NCBI RefSeq assembly: GCF_000178475.1
Contig: NZ_ADNY01000046.1
Span: 1-31,913 of the forward strand
Origin: Lactobacillus amylolyticus DSM 11664
GTDB lineage: Bacteria > Bacillota > Bacilli > Lactobacillales > Lactobacillaceae
DNA: 31,913 bases
Reading direction: 5' to 3'
Position numbers and translations under genes: made by a program. The notes beneath the pieces are model-generated. The model worked only from the letters and a program-made list of their open reading frames with translations, had not been told where the DNA came from and did not search any database. The number at the start of each line of letters is the position of its first letter. Positions within the stretch are counted from its first letter, which is position 1. This document shows positions 16,450-24,730 of the stretch, piece by piece.

Positions 16450-19400
16450 TTAATTTTTACGATTGCGCGTACCTGCCAATCCAATCAGACCAGCAAGTGA
16501 TACAAATGCCAAACCGATCCGTGCAAGCTTGTTTTGTTTAGCGCCGGTTTGTGGCAATTCTTCAGCCTTGGTGGAAGAATTATTGCTGTTTGCTGAAGTA
16601 TTGGTGATATTAGAAGAAATATTCTTTTCATTATTGTGCTTGCTGCTTAAGACAATTGTCGTTGCTTTAGATCTAGTTGTTGTAGTTGTTGCAGCAGTCT
16701 TAGTAAACTTAGTTTGCTTTGCATTTTCAGATTCACCATGAGGAGCAACGTCTTGATCATTTGAAGCAGCTGGAGCTGAAGTCTGCGGTGTAGGTACCTG
16801 TGATGGCTGACTTGGCTGTTGTTGTGAAGGTTGTGGTGGAGTAGATGGCTGATCATCAGGTTCATTTGTAGGTTGACTAGTTGGATTTGAACCTTGATCA
16901 GTTGGCTTATTTGGTGCAGCTGCCTTCTTCTTGAAAATAACCGTTACAACCTGATCTGCAGAAGATGGATCAACGCTAATGGCTTTGACTTGCTTCGTAC
17001 CGTCGGCAAGCGTTGTTAATTCATCGGTTTCATCGCTGAGAAGAGCTGAAATTAAATCATAGCCATCTTCACTAGCGATGGTTTGAGCGGCAAAGCTGCC
17101 TGATTCAGGCGTCCAAGTGTGGTCACCAGTTGAACCGGCAGGTATAGTGCCATTGAAGGTCAATTCAGCGCTCGTAGATTGGCGACTCACTTCGTTAGTT
17201 GGATTACCGTTTTCATCTTCAAAAACGTAGTTGATGGTTTCAGTGACTTTCTTAGTAGTAGTTTCAGGCTCAGTTGGTTCACTGGATTTTTGCTTAAAGT
17301 AAACTACTAATTCCATTGGAGCCGTATCTGAACTTGCTTTGGTTTGATCAAGCTTGCCATATGCGTAGCTGGGAAGCTTATCAATGTCTTCATCCTTGTC
17401 TGGTGAAAGGGCAGTTTCACTGCCATCTTTGTTAACAGAAACAAACTTGTCCAGGTCGTACTTGCCGAGCAATGAACTCAAATAAGTATCAGCATCAGTA
17501 CTGAATTTGATGTCGGTACCAGTTGGCTGTTGGAAGTAGAAGTCATTTACTGGCGTAATTTCCGTAATGTTGTTTGGATCAGTGTCATCCTTGAAGGTCA
17601 GGTGTGCAGTGACCAGGTAGCTAACTTGACCGTCGTTTAAAGCAGTGCCGCTGTTGTAGTACAAAACGCCAATGCCAGCCCCCCAGCTAAGCGCGCCGCT
17701 GGCAACTTCTTGATTGGTTTCATTGTTAACAACTGAATCATAAGCGATGCCCGTGTTTTGCAATGAATCCCAAAGAGTTTTGTTGTCAGTAACCGCACTA
17801 TAGCCAGGTTGACCGTATGGGCCATAATTGCCACCAGTTGCAGCTAGCTGCCCAATCTTCATTTGCATTAGTAATGTCCTGGCAGAGTGAAGCCATCATG
17901 ACTGACAACTAAGAAGGTCAGGCCGCCTTTGAGCAAAACGTTGTGGTTTGGAATGACGATGTAGTAGCTTGCCAAGTATGAAGGAGTATCAGGACGGTTA
18001 GGATCAGTCCAGTTATCGTTGATTGTACGAGTAACTTGAACGTTGCCTGGATCTGGCTTATCGCCGGTTTGTGTTTTAGTAAATGCATAAACACCGCTGA
18101 CGCCGTTAACGCTGTTGGTTACCACTTGGTTTTGTGGAGCCACGACTTGATTTTTAATTGCGTTGATAAGATCTTGTTCTGAAGTCCAGCCATAGTTCCA
18201 ATAGTGGTTGTTTGGAACTTTGATGGTAACAATGAAGTCATAGCCAGTCTTGTCTAATTGGGCGGTTAAGAATTCACTGTTGAACCAGTTGAGCAGTTAA
18301 GTCGCTGCTGTAGGTTGAATCACCAATTTTTACATCATTTGGAATAGTTGTCGTGAGGTCTTGACCGTCTTCGTCTTTATCTGAAGTAGCTTGGTAGACG
18401 AGGGCAGAGTTAGCACCTGCCTTATCAGTTGCATTGGCCCATTGCAAGTCGAGGTTGACGTTAACGGGAGTACCGAAGTCATGCAAATTACTGTTAAAGG
18501 TAATGCGATAGCCACTTGAACCGTTTTGGGTAATTTTACCGATATTTTTATTTTGGTAAGTCAGATCGACATCGTTAGACAAGATAGGATCAAGACTCTT
18601 GTATTGAGTTTGACCTAAGTTGACATTCAAGTCTTCATGGCTGGAAGCATCATTGGTCTTATCTGTGTCGGAAGCAGAAACATTATTGACTTGGTATGTG
18701 TCGGAAGTCAATTCTTTGGCTTCTGTGCTGCTTGCTTCTTCAGATTGAACAGCTGGTTGATTTTGCTGATCAGTGGTTTGGCCATTTGATTGGTCATCTG
18801 CTGATTGAGCAGCAGATTGGTCAACTGCTTGACTTTGAGAAGAACCTGCTTGTTCAGATTGATCATCCTGCTGCTGTTGTTGATTTTGTTCAGTCTCTGT
18901 TGTTTGGGCAGATGAATTGTCGCCATCAGTAGCGGCTTGAACAGTGCTGCTGCCAGCATGAGGACCATTTTCGTATTGGTAAGTTACCTTTTTGGTAACG
19001 GTTGCGGTTTGATCTGCTACACTTTCAGTCTTGTGTACGAAGTGAACAACGAAGTTTTGATCTACTGATGGATCAGAATCATAGTTCCCAAAGTTAGGAT
19101 TTGAAGCATCTGTACTAATTTCAGTACCTTCATGAGCTGCGTCAGCAGTTTGCGTACCACTAGTGATGTCAACAAATTGGTATTTGCTGCTGTCGATATT
19201 TCCATAAGCAGTATTAAAGTTGCTGAAGCTAATTGGGGTGGTATCTACGCCAGTAGCATCAAGGGTAGGGGTGTCATCGATGAACTTCTTATCAGTATCA
19301 TCTTAGAAACGTACGTGAGCAGCTTCAGTTTGGTTTTGGCCGCCACCATTACCAGTAACAGCACCAGTCCAAGATTCAGTATCGTCTAAAGTAATACCAG

Positions 19401-20862
19401 TTCCATTCAAAGTTTGTGATGTGTGAGTAGTAATAGTGGTTCCATCACCTGGAGCCTTATTTGGATCATTCATTACCGTATCAACTTGAATGAAGTAAGC
19501 ATGACTTGCGTAATCTGTATTGCCATCGATATTAAACAAGCCATCACTTGATTGATCGACAGCGAAGCCATTTGGTTTGCCGTTTTCATCATAGGTAACA
19601 TGAGCAAGCAAATAATTCTTGAAAGCAGTGTCTGGTGTACCAGCAGTAATCTTGTTATAATAAGTTGCTTGTTGGGTAGGATCACTTGGATCGATATATT
19701 GATCATCTTCATTATGACGATCGCCACTGTCATCAACAGCCATATCAGAAGGGACTTCATAAATCTTAATTGATGAAGGAATCATCGTTTGATCGCCGCT
19801 GAAAACTGTATTAAAGACAGCATCCATCAAAGGATTCAAAGTAGTAGCACCTTGTTGTGAGCCATAGTTAAAGTAAATGCCCCATTGGTTTACAGCTTGA
19901 TCACTAGTAAGGCCATATGTATTTGCATCATCAGAAGTGATGTTGCCATAGCCTCCTTCAGCACCAACAGTGGTTGACCCTATCCTGAAACCCTTAAGGA
20001 TTTCACCTTTTTACCTTATCTTTATATGGAGTCAATTCAGTAGTGAATGCAGTGTAGGTTTGATCACCGACTTGAACTTCAAAGGGGTGAGCTTGCAGGT
20101 ATCCAAGTAGCTACGATTGAACTGTCAGTAGTATTTAAGTGCCAGTGTCCAGTACTATCACCAGAAAGATCACTTTCACCTGTTGTAGTGTTAAGCTTGT
20201 ATGCCTTGTTTGAACCAGCGTCAGGGAAGTTGATAGTGATGCTGTTATTTTCATCAACTTGAGGATTGTCAATTTGAATAGTGACGTTATTGTTGTCTTG
20301 ACCAGCCATCATAGTAGTATTGGCAGGATCACTAGTAACTTGGCCGTTTTCATCAATTGCATTTGAGGAAACGATAACAGTTTGCTGATTTTCGCTCTTG
20401 CTTTATTTTAAAGTAGAAGCATCAGCGTTGCCATCAATGATCGATCCGGTAGAAACTGTTTGTGAATCGGGGTTGTCATCATCACTAGAATTTGATTCAG
20501 TAGAGCTTGTTTGCTGAATCTTCTGTCTTAGCAGTTTCTTGAGTAGAACTGTTTGATTGTTCTGAACCAGTTTGACTTTGGCTTTCTTCATCACTAGTAG
20601 AAGAAGTAGTTGAAGCATTATCGCTTGAACTTGATTCGCTATTAAAATTAGTAGAAGCAGATGAATCTTGACTTTGGTTCTCTACAACCGCAGTTTTACT
20701 GCTTTGATCAGTATTTTCATCGGCGTGAACTAATTGGCCATTAGTCAAATAGAAAGTAGTACCTAAAGTAACGGCTACAAGACCGATGCTTAATTTACGT
20801 AAGCTAAATTTTGTTTACCATTTTAATCTTGCGTTAAAAATTACATCATTTTTATGTTTCAT
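16450..20862 (-). pseudogene. Large LPxTG mucus-binding-type adhesin pseudogene
   Basis: About 1,470 codons of a wall-anchored adhesin. It starts at 20862 with AAGGA eight bases before ATG and a YSIRK-type signal (FSLRKLSIGLVAV). It ends with LPQTG (16543-16557), a hydrophobic helix and RNRKN. Between them lie a Ser/Thr/Glu stalk, Ig-like adhesive regions, a Gln/Ser-rich segment (about 18720-18960), a Mub B2-like repeat (TETINYVFEDENG...WTPESGSFA) and a Pro/Gln stalk. Lesions include TAA 20817-20815 inside the signal peptide, a frameshift near 20510, TAA 20405-20403, a frameshift near 20088, stops near 20010 with a frameshift near 19980, TAA 19305-19303, a frameshift near 18295, and another at about 17868-17885. 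The longest open piece is 16450-17868. No full-length product is possible. Confidence 0.92.
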
Positions 20863-21209
20863 AATTTGATCCTTCTTTGTGTTATGTTTCTTGTTAATCT
20901 CACTCTCATCTGATTGACAATTTAAGAATAACACAAATAAATAACTTTTAAAGCAAAAACGTATGAAAATATTTAGCTTGTAAATATATTATTTAATTTC
21001 AAAATGCAAAATGCTAAAGATGCTTGATAAATAGACTCTATGGAGAGTAAACACTAGGCAATAACAATAAGCAAATGTTATTTTAAAATCTATATGTAGC
21101 CGTATTAAATAACATCGCTTATCACTTGAAAACAAAATAAATATTTTTATCTTAATATGGTAGAATTGTAAAAGCTAACTAATTAGATAGAAGTTGATTC
21201 AGAGGCATT
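20863..21209. other. AT-rich divergent spacer (347 bp)
   Basis: Lies between the divergent adhesin remnant and the exporter. The minus-strand adhesin RBS (AAGGA near 20870-20876) is at one end. At the other, the plus strand has an extended -10, TGGTAGAAT, at 21158-21166, with no clear -35. A short hairpin ATAAC...GTTAT lies near 21060-21080. No open reading frame of note and no RNA gene were seen. Confidence 0.45.
21158..21166 (+). promoter_or_regulatory. Extended -10 promoter of the ThrE-type exporter
   Basis: TGGTAGAAT fits the TGN-TATAAT extended -10 pattern, 44 bases before the exporter ATG. The -35 is not recognisable, as is common for extended -10 promoters. Confidence 0.45.
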
Positions 21210-22574
21210 ATGAACGAAGAAAAGGAAAGAGAAAAAGTAAGCAAACGAAAGTTATCACATCACCATCACATGCGAGTTCGCTGGGAAGAATTTTTCAAAA
21301 GTGATGACGACACCTTGGCTCGTGACGCAACCTTAGTTGAAAAAGGCTCACTGGTTGGCCGGGTTGGTATCATGATGCTGGGATGCGGTACTGGTGCCTG
21401 GCGTGTCCGCGATTCGATGGATACCATTGCACGAACGCTCGGAATTACCTGTTCGGCCGATATTGGTTTGGTCTCAATTGAGTACACCTGCTTTGATGTG
21501 GATAATCAATCATATTCACAAACCTTGTCCTTGCCGGCAACTGGCGTGAACATGACCAAGCTAAACCAAATGGAAAAATTCGTCCGGCAGTTCAGAGCCG
21601 GTCACGGTCACTGGACTCTTGGGCAAATCAAAACCCGTTTGAATGAAATTAACCAATATAAGAGTACCTATCCAACCTGGATTTTAGGTCTAGCTGCCGG
21701 TTTAGCCTGTGGCGGCTTCATCTTTTTACTAGGTGGAGGATTGCCTGAAGTGATCTGTGCTTTTTGCGGCGCGGGGATGGGCAACTATGTCAGAAGCGAG
21801 ATGGGTAAGCGAAAAATTACGCTCGTTGCCAAAATTGCCGTTGGCGTTGCCATTGCCTGCCTCTTTTACTGGATTGCATTCTCGCTTTTGCGACTTTTCT
21901 TCCATATTAATTACGATCATGCATATGGCTATATTGGTTCAATGCTCTTCGTTATTCCTGGTTTCCCATTTATTACGTCAGGACTGGACATGTCAAAACT
22001 GGACATGAGGTCTGGCCTTGAGCGAATGACCTATGCCGTCTTGATAATTTTGATTGCGACCATGGCCGGATGGGGGATGGCGATGATCTTGCAGCTTAAG
22101 CCAGGAAACATGCCAGATCTTAACTTGAGTATTCCTGTTTTAACCGGTCTGCGACTAATCGCCAGCATGTGCGGAGTCTTCGGCTTCTCAATTATGTTTA
22201 ATTCCAAATCGTCAATGGCACTGACCGCTGCATTTATCGGAGCTATCGCTAATACCACTAGATTAACCCTTGTCGATTACGCACATTTTCCAGCAGCCCT
22301 AGCTGCCTTCATCGGTGCGCTAATTGCAGGACTCTTAGCCAGCATCGTTAGAAATAAGGTTGGTTTCCCACGAATTGCCTTAACCGTTCCTTCAATCGTT
22401 ATTATGGTTCCAGGACTTTACATGTATCGGGGAATCTTCAATTTTGGGATCACCAATATCAATATCGGTGCCTTCTGGCTTGTTGAAGCATTGATGATCG
22501 CTGCTGCTTTGCCACTAGGCCTTCTTGGAGCACGTATTTTAACGGACAAGAAATGGCGCCATGTAGACCTGTAA
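21210..22574 (+). CDS. Threonine/serine exporter family protein (ThrE-type, two-domain)
   Basis: Membrane exporter of the ThrE family, which in corynebacteria expels threonine and serine. At 454 aa it joins the soluble-plus-helical N-half (DUF1212/YjjP-like: LGCGTGAWRVRDSMDTIARTLG near 56-77, then hydrophobic helices from about 155) to the C-half (DUF3815/YjjB-like: ISVFGF- and AAFIGA-type helices), about ten helices in all. The cytoplasmic N-terminus is highly charged with a run of four histidines (about 17-20), a detail without known meaning. AGAGG lies 4 bases before the ATG. It is transcribed alone, with its own terminator. The substrate in lactobacilli is inferred; small amino acids or dipeptides are possible. 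Confidence 0.85.
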   Translation: MNEEKEREKVSKRKLSHHHHMRVRWEEFFKSDDDTLARDATLVEKGSLVGRVGIMMLGCGTGAWRVRDSMDTIARTLGITCSADIGLVSIEYTCFDVDNQSYSQTLSLPATGVNMTKLNQMEKFVRQFRAGHGHWTLGQIKTRLNEINQYKSTYPTWILGLAAGLACGGFIFLLGGGLPEVICAFCGAGMGNYVRSEMGKRKITLVAKIAVGVAIACLFYWIAFSLLRLFFHINYDHAYGYIGSMLFVIPGFPFITSGLDMSKLDMRSGLERMTYAVLIILIATMAGWGMAMILQLKPGNMPDLNLSIPVLTGLRLIASMCGVFGFSIMFNSKSSMALTAAFIGAIANTTRLTLVDYAHFPAALAAFIGALIAGLLASIVRNKVGFPRIALTVPSIVIMVPGLYMYRGIFNFGITNINIGAFWLVEALMIAAALPLGLLGARILTDKKWRHVDL

Positions 22575-22615
22575 GTTGCTAATAAGCTACTCGAAAGAGT
22601 CCGAGATAACGAAGA

Positions 22616-22653
22616 AAAAAAGAGATTGGAAATCAATTCCAACCTCTTTTTCT
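22616..22653. terminator. Bidirectional terminator after the exporter
   Basis: AAAAAGAG and TTGGAA pair with TTCCAA and CTCTTTTT around a 5-base loop, giving A/T tracts on both sides. It can end the exporter transcript and the convergent ybaK/small-peptide transcript. Confidence 0.88.
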
Positions 22654-22669
22654 TTCTATTAAATTTGTC

Positions 22670-22762
22670 TTATTTAACGAATGCTGTTCGCATTACTAAT
22701 ACAACTGCGACCATGGCAACTGCAAAGCCGGCCAAACCTAATAAAATATTCATTCTAATCAT
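22670..22762 (-). CDS. Short membrane peptide (30 aa)
   Basis: Small gene not picked up by usual length cutoffs. It reads MIRMNILLGLAGFAVAMVAV and ten more residues ending in AFVK: a charged start (Arg3), one hydrophobic helix from about residue 5 to 24, then Arg/Lys. AGGAG precedes the first ATG by three bases and the second ATG (22753) by twelve; which one is used is uncertain. It lies 24 bases downstream of ybaK on the same strand and just before a terminator, so it is probably translated from the ybaK transcript. I do not recognise the family. A single-helix small membrane protein or toxin-like/holin-like peptide is possible, with no evidence for either role. Confidence 0.6.
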   Translation of the reverse strand: MIRMNILLGLAGFAVAMVAVVLVMRTAFVK

Positions 22763-22786
22763 TTTCTCCTATGTTTTCTAAACGCT

Positions 22787-23293
22787 TTATTCTTTCAGAT
22801 CGGTTACTTTAGCATGGCAAAAAGCTGCTAAATCCTTAGGATTAAGCCAAACGCTGCGGCCAACTTCACCACTGGAAACAGCCACTTCTTCTTCGTCATT
22901 CATGGAATCATCTAAAAAGATTGGCAGGTGATGGTTGAAGTAGATGCCGATTGGGGTATTGGCGCCATGAACGTAGCCGGTTGTTTTTTGCAATTTCTTT
23001 AGTGGCAGCATTTCGCACTTCTTATTGCCAGAAATCTTAGCCAATTTTTTCATTGATAAGTGTTCAGTCACTGGAACAACGCCGACCAATGGACCAGTTT
23101 TATTTCCTTCACATACCAGAGTCTTGTAGACTAGATGTTCTTTGTCTTTTAAAATAGATGTGTCCATTTGAGCAACGCCGCCGCTATCTTCATGAGTGGC
23201 GAATGAAGCTTGACTATATTTAATTTTATTTTGGTCTAAAATCTTTTCGACCAAAGTCTTTTCAAGTTTATCTTTTTTCTTTTTCTTTGACAT
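22787..23293 (-). CDS. ybaK: YbaK/EbsC-type aminoacyl-tRNA deacylase
   Basis: Free-standing editing-domain protein that hydrolyses mischarged tRNA, classically Cys-tRNA(Pro). At 168 aa it has the family length. Visible blocks are KTLVCEG near 57-63, VGVVPVTEHLSMKKLAK near 69-85, TGYVHGANTPIGI (conserved GYV-GG-type loop of the active site) and the C-terminal SSGEVGRSVWLNPKDL. The N-terminus is very Lys-rich (MSKKKKKDKL), possibly for tRNA contact. RBS GGAGGA lies 6 bases before the ATG. It is transcribed divergently from prmA and followed by the 30-aa membrane peptide. The exact misacylated tRNA is inferred from the family. Confidence 0.93.
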   Translation of the reverse strand: MSKKKKKDKLEKTLVEKILDQNKIKYSQASFATHEDSGGVAQMDTSILKDKEHLVYKTLVCEGNKTGPLVGVVPVTEHLSMKKLAKISGNKKCEMLPLKKLQKTTGYVHGANTPIGIYFNHHLPIFLDDSMNDEEEVAVSSGEVGRSVWLNPKDLAAFCHAKVTDLKE

Positions 23294-23312
23294 GATCTTT
23301 CCTCCGAAAATT

Positions 23313-23341
23313 ATGATAGCATTGACAAGAAAAATTCTAAA
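23313..23341 (-). promoter_or_regulatory. Promoter of ybaK
   Basis: Minus strand: -35 TTTAGA, 17-base spacer, -10 TATCAT with TG one base upstream (extended -10). It lies about 20 bases before the ybaK ATG. Confidence 0.5.
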
Positions 23342-23357
23342 GGAGCAAGTACTATTA

Positions 23358-24302
23358 ATGAAGCTATTAGTTATTAAAATTGAAACCAGTCACGAAGTAG
23401 AAGATGCATTAACTATTTATGCCCAAGATAATTTAAATGCCTTAGGAACAGAAGCCAGAAAACGCAGTGATTTTGAACAAGCAGGCTGGCTGCATGATTC
23501 AACCGTCGTTGAGATGGACGACATCAAGGATTTGCCTAAGGATATGCAATTTATGGCTTACTTTGATGAAGAAGCAGATAAGGATGCTTTAGTGAAAAAG
23601 TTCAACGATAAATTGCAGGAATTGAAAGGATACGGCCTGAATATCGGGGATGGCAAGATCTCAACCAGCTATATTGCTGATCAAGACTGGAATACAGCTT
23701 GGCAAAAGTACTACCACGTTATTGATTTTTCACGTCACCTGGCAATTGTACCTGAATGGGAAGACTACAAGCCTGCTTTTAAAGATCAGCAACTGATCAA
23801 GCTGGATCCAGGTTTGGCTTTTGGTACAGGCAATCACAAGACGACTCAACTTGCCATGATGGGACTTGAGCGGGCAATGATCAAGCCTATGAGCGTGGTT
23901 GATGTCGGTACTGGTTCCGGTATTTTGGCAATTGCTGCTTCCAAACTTGGTGCCACTGACGTTATGGCTACTGATATTTCAGATGAATCAATGACTGCCG
24001 CTAAGCAAAACTTTGCTTTGAATGATTTAAACAATATTCGCGTTCAAAAGACCAGCTTACTTGCCAACGTTGACGGCAAATTTGATATCATTGTTGCCAA
24101 TATTTTGGCTGAAATTTTGCTTGATCTGATTCCGCAAATGGATGCGCACTTGAATCAAGGCGGCCAAATCATCTTTTCTGGAATTGATTATTTGCAATTG
24201 CCTAAGATTAAAAAGGCACTGGATGACAACAACCTCAAGATTGATCTTACGATGCGTCAAGAAAGATGGATTGGGCTTTCTATTACTAGAAAAGATCAAT
24301 AA
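23358..24302 (+). CDS. prmA: Ribosomal protein L11 methyltransferase
   Basis: SAM-dependent methyltransferase that trimethylates lysines and the N-terminus of ribosomal protein L11. At 314 aa it has the usual length. An N-terminal L11-binding domain occupies about 1-100. DPGLAFGTGNHKTT lies near 155-168, SAM motif I (VDVGTGSGILAIAASKLGA) near 181-199, and IVANILAEILLDL near 245-257, where the NIL part resembles the catalytic N-x-L of this class. The start is ATG 23358 (MKLLVIKIETSHEVEDAL), with AAAGGAG 12 bases upstream; longer in-frame extensions would run into the ybaK promoter region. The next gene follows after 49 bases. Confidence 0.96.
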   Translation: MKLLVIKIETSHEVEDALTIYAQDNLNALGTEARKRSDFEQAGWLHDSTVVEMDDIKDLPKDMQFMAYFDEEADKDALVKKFNDKLQELKGYGLNIGDGKISTSYIADQDWNTAWQKYYHVIDFSRHLAIVPEWEDYKPAFKDQQLIKLDPGLAFGTGNHKTTQLAMMGLERAMIKPMSVVDVGTGSGILAIAASKLGATDVMATDISDESMTAAKQNFALNDLNNIRVQKTSLLANVDGKFDIIVANILAEILLDLIPQMDAHLNQGGQIIFSGIDYLQLPKIKKALDDNNLKIDLTMRQERWIGLSITRKDQ

Positions 24303-24351
24303 TCGTGCTAGAATATACTAAATTAAACTTTTGTGAGAGGAAAAATCTCTA

Positions 24352-24714
24352 ATGCAAAAAATCTGGTCCAAGTTTCAAACAATACCGCTGATTAAGCGCC
24401 TTAATAACTATCCATTTATGCCAGTCATTTGGTGGTCCTTATTAGTAGCAATCGTGCCTTATATTTTGAGTTTATTAAAAATTCCGATTGTGCTGCGTGA
24501 GGGAATTGTTTTTTTAATCATTAACAGCGTCATCTGTTACTTCCTGGGGAAGCTGATTAAGAAAAGATCCTTGTCGCGTTGGTGGCTGCTTTGCTTACCG
24601 ATTGTTTTTGATTTAGCCATGATTCCCAGATTTGCCAAATATAATTACGTTTTTGGCGTGATTTATTTGATTTTTGAGGTTTTTGGTTTAATTAGTGACC
24701 GAATCTATCGTTAG
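24352..24714 (+). CDS. Small multi-spanning membrane protein, unknown function
   Basis: 120-aa protein with about four hydrophobic helices (about 24-42, 47-64, 75-88, 96-113), separated by basic loops such as KLIKKRSLSR, and a basic C-terminus. I do not recognise a functional family. AGAGG 11 bases before the ATG lies in a small inverted repeat (AGAG...CTCT), so the RBS might be partly masked. It sits between prmA and rel (16-base gap to rel) on the same strand and is probably co-transcribed with rel. Nothing visible links it to (p)ppGpp. Confidence 0.7.
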   Translation: MQKIWSKFQTIPLIKRLNNYPFMPVIWWSLLVAIVPYILSLLKIPIVLREGIVFLIINSVICYFLGKLIKKRSLSRWWLLCLPIVFDLAMIPRFAKYNYVFGVIYLIFEVFGLISDRIYR

Positions 24715-24730
24715 AAGGGAATGAAGATCG

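Noticed and set aside
19552..19773. Plus-strand open frames inside the large adhesin remnant (also at 18696 and 19132)
   Set aside because: They are antisense readings of low-complexity adhesin codons, without RBS or family resemblance.
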